Assembly (NCBI GenBank): GCA_017415005.1
Contig: JAFQJK010000101.1
Span: 1 to 42,335, forward strand
Direction: 5' to 3'
Length of the DNA: 42,335 nt
Source: Rikenellaceae bacterium
Lineage (GTDB): Bacteria > Bacteroidota > Bacteroidia > Bacteroidales > Rikenellaceae
Under the pieces are notes generated by a model. That model did no database searches. It was not told the origin of the DNA and saw nothing but the letters and a program-made list of their open reading frames with translations. Positions 33,627 to 41,958 of the stretch are shown piece by piece. A program made the position numbers and the translations under genes. Within the stretch, counting starts at the first letter, position 1. Each line of letters opens with the position of its first letter.

Positions 33627-35324
33627 CTATTGCAGGTCGATACGGTACCACGTGGCCGGGTTTCCGGACTCCGAATTAGCCAGCAGCTCCTCGTACGCCG
33701 CACCGTCGTCCGTGAGGGCTGACAACCCGACACTGACCCGTACGGGCGCATCATCGCGCTTGCCCACCACGCCGAACGGCACGCTGCACTCCACGCTGTA
33801 ACCGTTCCCGTTAGGATCACGCAGGCAACCTACCCGCACGTCGCCCGCCGGGATCTCGGTCCATCCGCCGTCGTCGAGGCGGAACACCTGCGCCGCACCT
33901 TCGGCCGGACACCACACCCGGTAGGCCGCGCCGCCCAGGTCGCTATTGTCGGGCGCAAGATAGAAGCTGATCCCGGCATCCGGGTTCTCGCGCCACGTAT
34001 CGGCCACCAGCGCGCCGAAGCAGAGCGTCCGTCCCCGGGCACCCACGGCGGCGCGTATCTGAGCCGGTCCCCGGGTCCCGACGAAAATGGGCAGATCGCG
34101 TCCCCACTCTTTCGGGGTCACCAGGCCGTCCACCTTGACCTTATCGTGCCGCGCCTCCATGTGCGGCGGCAGAATGTATCCCTTGACGATCCACACCCCA
34201 TACGGCTCGCGGAAGCTGGCCGAGGTCACGGCCACCACCGTATGACGGTCCCACAGGGCCAGCGAGTTCCACATCGCGCTGCGGTCGAGCGGCACGTCGA
34301 TCGGCCGGGTCGCCTTCGCGAAGCGGCGCATCGTCCGGTCGCCGACAGCCACCTCCAGCGTCGAACGCTCCCAGTCGGGATGCCTCCGCTCGGTCGTCTG
34401 GTACGAAACGAGCGTCTCGCCCGTCGGGAGCACCAAGGTATAAGGGGCACCAGCATATACATCGGCAGGCAGCGGGAGCAGGTGAGCCGGCTCGCGCCGC
34501 GGGCCGTCACCCAGCACCGGTTCACGCCAATTGTCGGCCAACGCGGTCCGCAGGATATAGGGTTGCAGCTCGCCGTAGCCGTTGTCCTCGATCGAGAGGA
34601 CGATCTCGTCGCCAATCACCTGAGCCACCGGCATGCCGTCGCGGTGACCCTCGCGGAAGCAGACCATCCGGGGCTCCGACCATGTCGCACCATTATCCGC
34701 CGAGCTCATCAGCGTGATCTCTTGGTCGGCATTGGTCGTATAGGGCCCTTCGTTGGCAAAGTATACCTGGAGCTCGCCCGAGGGCAACTGCAGAAAAGAG
34801 GGCTCCCAGCATCCGTCACCGAAGTTGGTCCCGGCCTCGTAAAGCACCCTCGGCTCGCTCCAATTCGCCCCCATATCGTCGCTGAGCGACACGACAATGG
34901 CATACGGTGCGATGTCGGGCTTCGAGGGCCGGTAGTTACACCCGGCGATCAGCGTTCCATTACGCAACTGGTAGATCTCGGCATTGGTCGTATAGATCCA
35001 TACCGAATCGCCCCCGGCGCCGTAATACATATGGGCCGGAAAGAGGACCTGCGGCTCGCTCCACGACCGGCCGTCGTCGTAACTGCGTATCTTCTCGGTA
35101 TTGCCGCGCCGGTCGTACACGGCCACGAGCGAGCCGTCGTCGAGCCGCCGTACGCGCGCATACGCTCCCCCGGGAGCGATGCACTGGATCGAGCGGTAGT
35201 CCCACATGATGCGGGTTCCGTCGACCGTGGCCGACGGCTGTTCAGCGGCTTCGGCCGGCGAAACAGAGGTCAGTGCCAGCCCGGCAGCGAAACCCGACAG
35301 CACAATTTGGCGCAAAGAAAGCAT
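33627..35324 (-). CDS. Exported BNR/sialidase-fold protein with C-terminal CBM9-like domain
   Basis: From the ATG at 35324 the protein is 565 residues with a signal peptide (LRQIVLSGFAAGLALTSVSPAEA). Residues about 40-370 form a six-bladed propeller with Asp-box repeats (SYDDGRSW, SDDMGANW, SSADNGATW). The start of the domain reads GGAYARVRRLDDGSLVAVYD, where true GH33 sialidases have an FRIP motif; that motif is not seen. The last 180 residues look like a CBM9/DOMON-type sugar-binding domain (VDGLVTPKEWGRDLP, GISFYLAPDNSD, YSVECSVPFGVV). It is probably a glycoside hydrolase of the sialidase clan with uncertain specificity. It heads a two-gene operon with the acetylesterase. Alternative start: ATG at 35351. 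Confidence 0.8.
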   Translation of the reverse strand: MLSLRQIVLSGFAAGLALTSVSPAEAAEQPSATVDGTRIMWDYRSIQCIAPGGAYARVRRLDDGSLVAVYDRRGNTEKIRSYDDGRSWSEPQVLFPAHMYYGAGGDSVWIYTTNAEIYQLRNGTLIAGCNYRPSKPDIAPYAIVVSLSDDMGANWSEPRVLYEAGTNFGDGCWEPSFLQLPSGELQVYFANEGPYTTNADQEITLMSSADNGATWSEPRMVCFREGHRDGMPVAQVIGDEIVLSIEDNGYGELQPYILRTALADNWREPVLGDGPRREPAHLLPLPADVYAGAPYTLVLPTGETLVSYQTTERRHPDWERSTLEVAVGDRTMRRFAKATRPIDVPLDRSAMWNSLALWDRHTVVAVTSASFREPYGVWIVKGYILPPHMEARHDKVKVDGLVTPKEWGRDLPIFVGTRGPAQIRAAVGARGRTLCFGALVADTWRENPDAGISFYLAPDNSDLGGAAYRVWCPAEGAAQVFRLDDGGWTEIPAGDVRVGCLRDPNGNGYSVECSVPFGVVGKRDDAPVRVSVGLSALTDDGAAYEELLANSESGNPATWYRIDLQ

Positions 35325-35390
35325 CTTATCAGATTTAGGATGAATGATCATCTGAAGCGGACGGGCCTGAACCACGCCCCCTCCCGCAGA

Positions 35391-35420
35391 CAAATTTAGA
35401 AATTAATCCGGGAAAGCCAA
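35391..35420 (-). promoter_or_regulatory. Promoter of the sialidase-fold/esterase operon
   Basis: On the minus strand TTG (35420-35418) and TAAATTTG (35398-35391) are 19 bases apart, an exact consensus. The leader is about 60 bases. Confidence 0.75.
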
Positions 35421-35700
35421 GCCCCGGGCCCGAATTTGTCCGGCCAGCCCCGACAACTCCGCTTGCGTCGTCCCGGCGCAGGCAATGCCCGGCAGCCCCG
35501 GACCGCCCCGAGGCTGCCAGCCACACACGCTATGCAAGACCGTTCCTGCCCGGCCTCGTCCCCCTGCGCTCCGGCAGTCGCCCCCGGAACGCCCTTCTGC
35601 GCCAGTCCGATGCCAGCCCACCCTGGGGTTCCTCCCTACGGACATACCGGCCTGCACCGTGCATACCCGCCGGCCGCCCGGGCCCAACGTTCTGCACCGG
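35421..35700. other. Intergenic GC-rich region
   Basis: Apart from the promoter at its left edge and the fcl terminator at its right edge, I see no gene or repeat here. Confidence 0.4.
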
Positions 35701-35732
35701 AAAAAACAGGGACCGCCTGAAGAGACGGTCCC
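35701..35732 (-). terminator. Intrinsic terminator of gmd-fcl
   Basis: GGGACCG and CGGTCCC form a 7-bp stem with a 10-base loop, 21 bases past the fcl stop, followed on the minus strand by TGTTTTTT. Confidence 0.82.
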
Positions 35733-35753
35733 CGCTATGCTTGCCGGAAAGGC

Positions 35754-36839
35754 CTACCGGCCGATGTACCACTCGTACAGCCGCCGGACCCCCTCGTCGA
35801 GCTCGACCGTATGGCGCCAGCCGAGCGCGTGCAGCTTCGACGGATCGGTCAGCTTACGCATCGTCCCGTCGGGCTTCGAGGCGTCGAACACCACGTCGCC
35901 CTCGAAGCCCACCGTGCGGGCGATCATCCCGACCAGCTCGCGGATCGTAAGCTCTTTGCCGGTGCCGATATTGATATGGCAGTTGCGCACCTCCGCCTTC
36001 CCTGCGGCCAGGTCGGCCCAATCGACTCGCTCCATCACATAGACACAGGCGTCGGCCATATCCTCGCTCCAGAGGAACTCGCGCAGCGGAGCGCCCGTCC
36101 CCCAGATACCGACCTCGACGCGGCCCGTTTCCGGATTCGTCCGTACGCCGTATTTGGCCATCTTGCCGAGCATCGCCTCGCGGTCGCTGCCATCCGTACC
36201 CTCGACCGGCATCCGGTCGAAGTCGGCCTTCAATGCCTCCCAGTCGCCCGCTGCCAGGCAGCGCCCCAGGTATATCTTACGGATCAGCGCCGGCAGCACA
36301 TGGCTCTTCTCAAGGTCGAAATTATCGTTCGGCCCGTACAGGTTGGTCGGCATCACCGCGATATAGTTAGTGCCATACTGCAGGTTATAGCTCTCGCACA
36401 TCTTCATCCCGGCGATCTTGGCGATCGCGTATGGCTCGTTGGTGTATTCGAGCGGCGCAGTGAGCAGGCAATCCTCGGGCATGGGCTGCACCGCATCGCG
36501 CGGATAGATGCACGTGCTCCCGAGGAACAGCAGCTTCTTCACCCCATGCCGGTACGCCTCATGGATCACGTTGCACTCGAGCATCAGGTTCTGGTAGATG
36601 AACTCGCCGCGGTAGACGCTGTTGGCCATGATCCCGCCCACCTTGGCCGCCGCCAGAAAGACGTACTCGGGCCGCTCGGCCTCGAAAAAGGCACCCACGG
36701 CCCGCTGGTCCGTAAGGTCGAGCTCGGCGTGCGTCCGCGTCACGATATTGTCGTACCCGCGCTCGCCGAGGCTGCGCATGATGGCCGAGCCCACCAGTCC
36801 CCGGTGCCCGGCCACGTAAATCTTACTATGCCTGTCCAT
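35754..36839 (-). CDS. fcl: GDP-L-fucose synthase
   Basis: The 361-residue short-chain dehydrogenase epimerises and reduces GDP-4-keto-6-deoxymannose to GDP-L-fucose with NADPH. The Rossmann motif is VAGHRGLVGSA, the catalytic YxxxK is in EPYAIAKIAG, and FLGSTCIYPRDAVQPMPE and PTNLYGPNDNF are family marks. An insertion of about 40 residues between 205 and 245 (EALKADFDRMPVEGTDG) is usual in the Bacteroidota version. It starts 2 bases after gmd and completes the pathway. GDP-fucose from this route feeds surface glycan and capsule fucosylation. Another common name is wcaG. Confidence 0.95.
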   Translation of the reverse strand: MDRHSKIYVAGHRGLVGSAIMRSLGERGYDNIVTRTHAELDLTDQRAVGAFFEAERPEYVFLAAAKVGGIMANSVYRGEFIYQNLMLECNVIHEAYRHGVKKLLFLGSTCIYPRDAVQPMPEDCLLTAPLEYTNEPYAIAKIAGMKMCESYNLQYGTNYIAVMPTNLYGPNDNFDLEKSHVLPALIRKIYLGRCLAAGDWEALKADFDRMPVEGTDGSDREAMLGKMAKYGVRTNPETGRVEVGIWGTGAPLREFLWSEDMADACVYVMERVDWADLAAGKAEVRNCHINIGTGKELTIRELVGMIARTVGFEGDVVFDASKPDGTMRKLTDPSKLHALGWRHTVELDEGVRRLYEWYIGR

Positions 36840-36841
36840 CG

Positions 36842-38002
36842 CTATTCGAAATATTCGAGCGTTGTGTAGCCCCCTTGGCGCAGATAGCTGTCACGCTTGA
36901 AGAGCTTAATGTCACTCTGCATCATGTCCTCGACCAGCCCCGCCAGGTCGTACTCGGGCACCCATCCGAGCCGGGTGCGCGACTTGGTCGCGTCGCCGAT
37001 CAGCAGCTCAACCTCCGTCGGGCGGAAGTACTGCGGATCGACCGCCACCACCATATTGTCGCCGCCCGCGATCCGGCGCTTCACGGCATCGAGGTACTCG
37101 GCTCCGACCCGCCCGGTGAAGCGCGCCTCGTCGACCGACACCATGTATCCCTTCTCTTCCTTGCCCTCCCCACGGAACTCAAGCCCGACACCGATCTCGG
37201 CAAAGGCCATCTCGGCAAAACGGCGGATCGAGGTTGTCACACCCGTGGCGATCACATAGTCGTCGGGCTTGTCCTGCTGCAGGATCAGCCACATGGCCCG
37301 CACGTAATCCTTGGCATGGCCCCAGTCGCGCTGCGACGATAGATTACCGAGGTACATCTCGCGCTGCATGCCGAGCACGATGCGCGACGCGGCCCGCGTG
37401 ATCTTGCGCGTGACGAACGTCTCGCCCCGCAACGGCGACTCGTGATTGAACAGGATACCGTTGCTGGCGTGCATGCCGTACGCCTCGCGGTAGTTGACCG
37501 TGATCCAGTAGCCGTAGAGCTTGGCCACGGCATACGGGCTGCGCGGGTAGAACGGCGTGGTCTCGCTCTGCGGTACGGCCTGCACCAACCCGTACAGCTC
37601 CGAGGTCGAGGCCTGGTAGATGCGCGTCTTATCGGTGAGCCCCAGCAGGCGTACCGCCTCGAGGATGCGCAGCGTCCCGATGCCGTCGGCGTTGGCCGTG
37701 TACTCGGGCGTGTCGAAGCTAACCTTCACGTGGCTCATCGCCGCGAGGTTGTAGATCTCGTCGGGTTGCGTCTCCTGGATCACCCGCGTGAGGTTCATAC
37801 TGTCGGTGAGGTCGCCGTAGTGCAATACGAAATTCCGGTTCTCGGTATGCGGATCCTGGTAAATATGATCGATACGGTCGGTGTTGAACAGCGAGCTACG
37901 ACGCTTGAGGCCGTGCACGACATATCCTTTCTTGAGCAGGAACTCGGCCAGGTAGGCGCCGTCCTGTCCGGTCACACCTGTAATTAACGCTACTTTGGGC
38001 AT
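36842..38002 (-). CDS. gmd: GDP-mannose 4,6-dehydratase
   Basis: From the ATG at 38002 ([20 protein letters not shown]) the protein is 386 residues, normal for Gmd. It dehydrates GDP-D-mannose to GDP-4-keto-6-deoxymannose using bound NADP. The glycine-rich GVTGQDG, the catalytic threonine region [20 protein letters not shown] with Yxxx[18 protein letters not shown], and [16 protein letters not shown] are all present. The frame continues far upstream of 38002 (to 38467), but that part is low-complexity and not related to Gmd. It forms a two-gene operon with fcl. Confidence 0.96.
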   Translation of the reverse strand: MPKVALITGVTGQDGAYLAEFLLKKGYVVHGLKRRSSLFNTDRIDHIYQDPHTENRNFVLHYGDLTDSMNLTRVIQETQPDEIYNLAAMSHVKVSFDTPEYTANADGIGTLRILEAVRLLGLTDKTRIYQASTSELYGLVQAVPQSETTPFYPRSPYAVAKLYGYWITVNYREAYGMHASNGILFNHESPLRGETFVTRKITRAASRIVLGMQREMYLGNLSSQRDWGHAKDYVRAMWLILQQDKPDDYVIATGVTTSIRRFAEMAFAEIGVGLEFRGEGKEEKGYMVSVDEARFTGRVGAEYLDAVKRRIAGGDNMVVAVDPQYFRPTEVELLIGDATKSRTRLGWVPEYDLAGLVEDMMQSDIKLFKRDSYLRQGGYTTLEYFE

Positions 38003-38467
38003 ATGGTCTGTTTTTACGAAATATCCGTCACCGGGCATCATGGCCCCGCCGGCAAAACCCTCTGTTCGGAACGCCCCGCGCGGCAAACGGTGCCACAATA
38101 TTACGAAATATCCGCTACTTCTCCTAACTCCGGCGAATGAAAGTCGACCATCCCTCCGCAGAACAAGTCCTGCCGGGAGATGGTTCCCCCGACTTGGTGA
38201 AAAAACGTCGCGGATGATCGAATCTGCCGATTTTTTAATACCTTCGTCCGACAATGACATTGCCCGCAGCCTCTTTTCCTGCATGTCATCGGGGAAGCCG
38301 CAGGCGGGACAGACTCCCGCAGCGACCGGCCGGGGAGCACTAATCGCACGGCCGACACAATAACCCGGCCATGTAACGTGTTTATACTGTGATCCGCAAG
38401 CAACGGCGGAGCACCTGCACCGGGCCTGCCGGACAGCCGCGTCACACGCCAACATTATAAAACACAT
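38003..38467. other. Intergenic region between gmd and the pilin-type gene
   Basis: No gene is supported despite open frames on both strands. A 14-bp direct repeat, TTACGAAATATCCG, occurs at 38014-38027 and 38101-38114, both upstream of gmd. TACCTTCG near 38237 is a one-mismatch -7 box that might serve the plus-strand gene. No terminator is seen. Confidence 0.45.
38014..38114. repeat. 14-bp direct repeat upstream of gmd
   Basis: TTACGAAATATCCG is present at 38014-38027 and at 38101-38114 (87 bases start to start) without mismatch. The first copy is 12 bases from the gmd start codon. They may be operator sites. Confidence 0.6.
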
Positions 38468-39424
38468 ATGAATAAACCACTCTCATCCACAACCCGCTTC
38501 ACCCGCCTGGCCCTGCTGGCCGGCATCCTGTGCGCAGCTGCGCTGATCTCGTGCAAGAAGGACGAAGGCCCGAAAGCAGCTCTCCCCGGCGACAAGGTCC
38601 GGACGACGTTCACGCTCAAGATCAATCCTCAGGAGCAGGTCTTCCAGACATATGACGATATCGATATCGAAGAGCCGCAGACGCTGCTGTCCGACATCTG
38701 GGTCCTCGAATTCGACTCGCTGGGCCGCAGCCTGGCCGTAGCCTCGGTCGACGAGCACATCGTGGGACAGGACCTGACGGTCGACCTGATCGCCGGCAAG
38801 AATCTCTCCGTATATGTGGTCGCCAATGCAGGCAGCGCCACATTCTCGACCGGCATGGACCTCGAAGCCTTCAAGAAAGCCACATATGACGGCCGCATCA
38901 CCCAGTGGGATGCGCTGCCCCTCATCGGCGAAGCCAATATCGATGTCGAATGGCACGATGCCCGCATCGAAGCGCCGGTCGCCATCACGGCCATCGGGGC
39001 CAGCGTCTCGGCCAAGTTCATCCTGCAGCCCGACTCGGGTTATGAGCTGCTCACCCTGCAGCTCAAGAACGCACCCAAGACCTACTATTACTTTTCGGGT
39101 ATGCCGGTCACAGCCGCGGATGTCGAGAACAGCGCCATCATCTCTGTCCTGCCGGACAATCTCTACACGTACACGATCCCCGAGAACCTGCAGGGTATCG
39201 ACCCGGCGATCACCAGCCCCAAGGACAAGGTGACCGACAAGCCTGCCACCTATTTTTCGCTCATCGCCCGCAACACCGCGACCAACAAAAGGGTCGAATT
39301 CAGGCTCTACCCCGGCGACAACGTCACCAACAACTTTAACATCAACCGCAACATCAGGTATATAATGACCTGCAATGTCAACTTCGACGATCCCGCCGAC
39401 AAGCGGATCACCGTCCTCGAATAA
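38468..39424 (+). CDS. DUF4906-type fimbrial (type V pilus-like) lipoprotein
   Basis: The 318-residue protein has a lipoprotein signal ([19 protein letters not shown]). The first domain includes [17 protein letters not shown] and [11 protein letters not shown], the pattern of DUF4906/FimB-Mfa2-like subunits of Bacteroidota pili. The C-terminal [20 protein letters not shown] resembles the end of fimbrillin-like proteins. Such proteins are exported as lipoproteins and assembled after proteolytic trimming. This gene stands alone here, with no obvious anchor or tip partner in the window, so it could be a minor subunit or an accessory adhesin. The start is the ATG next to a good signal peptide. 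Confidence 0.75.
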   Translation: MNKPLSSTTRFTRLALLAGILCAAALISCKKDEGPKAALPGDKVRTTFTLKINPQEQVFQTYDDIDIEEPQTLLSDIWVLEFDSLGRSLAVASVDEHIVGQDLTVDLIAGKNLSVYVVANAGSATFSTGMDLEAFKKATYDGRITQWDALPLIGEANIDVEWHDARIEAPVAITAIGASVSAKFILQPDSGYELLTLQLKNAPKTYYYFSGMPVTAADVENSAIISVLPDNLYTYTIPENLQGIDPAITSPKDKVTDKPATYFSLIARNTATNKRVEFRLYPGDNVTNNFNINRNIRYIMTCNVNFDDPADKRITVLE

Positions 39425-39443
39425 CGCCGGTCACCCCGACCGA

Positions 39444-39479
39444 TCCGATCCGGCAGAAATCGCATTCCGCCGGATCGGA
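39444..39479 (+). terminator. Hairpin after the pilin-type gene
   Basis: TCCGATCCGGC and GCCGGATCGGA are perfectly complementary over 11 bp with a 14-base loop, 19 bases after the stop. The following CATTTCC is not a strong T-run, so it may only slow or stabilise the transcript. Confidence 0.55.
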
Positions 39480-39529
39480 CATTTCCGGACGTCACCTTAA
39501 CGGATTATCCGGACTGAAAACATACCGCG

Positions 39530-40453
39530 ATGAAACAATACAGCCTATGGATCGTGACGGCGGCACTGCTCGCCGCCTGCGGAAACACCCCGAAAAAAGA
39601 GCGACAGGCGGCCGCCCCGGTCTTCAAGCCGGTCGAGATCCCGGTCATGCTCAACACTCCGGCCGAACGGCAGAGATTCGTCGCCCGGCATTTCTGGGAT
39701 AACTTCGACTTCGCCGACACCGCCTATCTCAGCGAGCCGGCCCTGACCGAGCAGGCCATCGCCGACTATGTCCATGTCCTGCGGAGCATGCCCGAAGAGC
39801 TCGGTGTCGCCTCGGTGGCACGGACCATGCAACTGGCATCGACCGATCGGCGGATGTACGACCGGTTCACCGACCTGTTTGAAAAATACCTGTACGACCC
39901 CAATTCGCCGGTACGCAGCGAAACGCTCTACATCCCCGTACTCGAAAGCATGGCGGTCTCGGACCACCTCGACAGCCTCACCCGGCTGCGCCCGGTCCAC
40001 CGGCTGGAGATGGCCCGCAAAAACCGTCCGGGCAGCAAAGCCGCCGACTTCAGCTATACGACCGGCGACGGCCGGACCGGAACGCTCTACACGCTGCCAG
40101 CCCGCCGGACCATCCTGTTCTTCAACAATCCGGGGTGCCATGCCTGCAAGGAATACACCGGGCAGCTCGACGGCTCGCCGGTCGTGGGTGCCGCCCTTGC
40201 CAACAAGACCCTCCAGGTGCTGGCGCTCTATCCCGACGAGAACATCCGGGAGTGGACCGACTACCAGCCCCATATGCCCAAAGCATGGATCAACGGCTAC
40301 GACCGCACTCTCACGATCCGCGACAACGAGCTGTACGACCTTCGGGCTATCCCGACGCTCTACCTGATCGACGCCGACCGCACGGTGCTGCTCAAGGACG
40401 TCACCTTCCCCGAGATCGAAGAGTACCTGACCGAACATCAGGCCGGGCAATAG
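39530..40453 (+). CDS. DUF5106/thioredoxin-like lipoprotein
   Basis: The 307-residue protein has a lipoprotein signal (WIVTAALLAACGN). Residues about 30-150 match DUF5106 (FVARHFWDNFDFADTAYLSE). Residues 160-305 are a thioredoxin-like fold with the redox motif NPGCHACKEY (CxxC), a cis-proline in LRAIPTLYLID, and DADRTVLLKDV. It is probably anchored in the periplasm or outer membrane and may reduce or isomerise disulphides; partners are unknown. It lies 105 bases after the pilin-type gene on the same strand and may share its transcript. Confidence 0.83.
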   Translation: MKQYSLWIVTAALLAACGNTPKKERQAAAPVFKPVEIPVMLNTPAERQRFVARHFWDNFDFADTAYLSEPALTEQAIADYVHVLRSMPEELGVASVARTMQLASTDRRMYDRFTDLFEKYLYDPNSPVRSETLYIPVLESMAVSDHLDSLTRLRPVHRLEMARKNRPGSKAADFSYTTGDGRTGTLYTLPARRTILFFNNPGCHACKEYTGQLDGSPVVGAALANKTLQVLALYPDENIREWTDYQPHMPKAWINGYDRTLTIRDNELYDLRAIPTLYLIDADRTVLLKDVTFPEIEEYLTEHQAGQ

Positions 40454-40471
40454 ACGCACGCCGCCTTCCCC

Positions 40472-41671
40472 TCACGGATACACCGCCCGGGCCCACTCCG
40501 TCGCGCGATACGCCTCGTTCAACCCCGGGAAGCCCTCCTGCATGATATAGGTTGTCAGACCGCAGCAGCGCCCGATCGCAAATCCGTCCTGGTAGGGCAG
40601 GAAGTCGGGCGTCGCATACCGGCACACGACAGCGCCATCCAGCGCCTCTCGCAACCGTGCAGCCTGGGCCGGCGGCGCCATCCGTTCCATATAATCCTCC
40701 AGATCGAAAAACAGCCGGTAGCCGTCATAGCGGTCGAAATGCTGGACATCCCCTACCAGTGCCGCATCGGGCAACTCCCCCTCCGGCGTACCTCCCGCCC
40801 CGGCCACGATCGCGCGGCACACCTGAGCCAGAGCCTCCAGGCGATCGGTCCGGATCACCGACACGGTGGCCGCCCGCAGATCGGGCACATAGCCGCACAC
40901 CTGTTCATAATAGGTCCGGGCCAGCACGGCCAGCGCGGGCTCCGGCTCGAACAGGCACTCCACAAGCCGGGGATATACCGGTATGAACCCCGGCGCGACC
41001 ACCTCGGCCGGCGAAGCCACGACATAGTCCGTTTTGTCCCGCAACGCGTACGCCACCTCGACACCCGCCATCAGGCACGACTCGAAAACAATGAAGTCGC
41101 ACAACCCGTCGGGGATCGCCGTCGCAAACTCGGCCAGCTCCATTCGCCGGTCGCCGTCGCGGACCACCGACCTGACCGCCGGAGTCCGCCCCGCATCACA
41201 CTCCGCCGCGGCAAAGCCCGCCGACACACCCGCCTCACGGCCTGGCGTCCATCCGCCGGGTAACCAGCCCGATCCGTGCGAGAACACAACGAGGCCATAG
41301 CTCCGCGCCGGCCACCGGCGGACCATGTCGGCCAGCACGCGTGCGAACACAGCGCCTGAGGCCGAGTTCTCCGCACCGTAGGCCGCGACCCGGCGCAATG
41401 ACGCCCGGCCATGCGCCGCATCGTACCCGGCCTCATAGAGAGATGCCCCGGCATCCGTATCATGGTAGATCAGCAGATGCCCGTCGCCCCCCTTCCATCC
41501 CGCGGCGATCGAGTCGACCCGTGCATGGCTTTCGGCCTGCAGGTCGTTGTCGCTGCCCACGTACGCCAGCACGGTCCGCGCGACCGGCTCCGGCCGCTCA
41601 TCGTCCGCCACCGGCGTGCAGGCTATCAAGCCGAGCCCGATGCCGGCCCATATACCGAACTTCCATATCAT
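40472..41671 (-). CDS. Clostripain-family (C11) cysteine peptidase lipoprotein
   Basis: From the ATG at 41671 the protein is 399 residues with a lipoprotein signal (FGIWAGIGLGLIACTPV). The catalytic His is in YGLVVFSHGSGWLPGG and the Cys in FIVFESCLMAGVEVAY, the C11 caspase-like dyad. VLAYVGSDNDLQ and LLIYHDTDAG lie in the N-terminal strands. Members of this family in gut Bacteroidota (for example fragipain) cut after basic residues, often after activating themselves. This copy is shorter than secreted fragipain-type enzymes, and its target is unknown. The frame continues upstream to 41872, but that stretch is not protein-like. Confidence 0.85.
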   Translation of the reverse strand: MIWKFGIWAGIGLGLIACTPVADDERPEPVARTVLAYVGSDNDLQAESHARVDSIAAGWKGGDGHLLIYHDTDAGASLYEAGYDAAHGRASLRRVAAYGAENSASGAVFARVLADMVRRWPARSYGLVVFSHGSGWLPGGWTPGREAGVSAGFAAAECDAGRTPAVRSVVRDGDRRMELAEFATAIPDGLCDFIVFESCLMAGVEVAYALRDKTDYVVASPAEVVAPGFIPVYPRLVECLFEPEPALAVLARTYYEQVCGYVPDLRAATVSVIRTDRLEALAQVCRAIVAGAGGTPEGELPDAALVGDVQHFDRYDGYRLFFDLEDYMERMAPPAQAARLREALDGAVVCRYATPDFLPYQDGFAIGRCCGLTTYIMQEGFPGLNEAYRATEWARAVYP

Positions 41672-41743
41672 CCTTTCTGGCCTTTTCCGTCCGGGCGGCC
41701 TTCGGACCACCCCATCCTGCGGGGCACGCGCCCCGCGACAGCG

Positions 41744-41751
41744 TAAAGGTA
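41744..41751 (-). promoter_or_regulatory. Weak -7 candidate for the C11 peptidase gene
   Basis: TACCTTTA on the minus strand differs from the consensus at the last base. Downstream, GCGGGGC/GCCCCGC (41719-41736) forms a 7-bp hairpin in the leader. No -33 box was found. Confidence 0.3.
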
Positions 41752-41958
41752 CGAAAAACATCCGGCTCCGGCCACATGGCCTGAAGGCCGGCACACCGGC
41801 CTGCCGGCAGATGATCGTCCCCTGCCCCGCATCCTGCCGCACCACACGGACAGTCAGGCAACAGATTTGCATTTCATTTTCATGTGATTTTTCTTAAATT
41901 GCACGGACGCCGGGCATGCGCCTTGCATCATCATGCACGAACCAACAAATCACACACT

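Noticed and set aside
38003..38467. N-terminal extension of gmd to 38467
   Set aside because: The added 155 residues have no similarity to Gmd and cross the direct repeats; [12 protein letters not shown] at 38002 is the canonical start.
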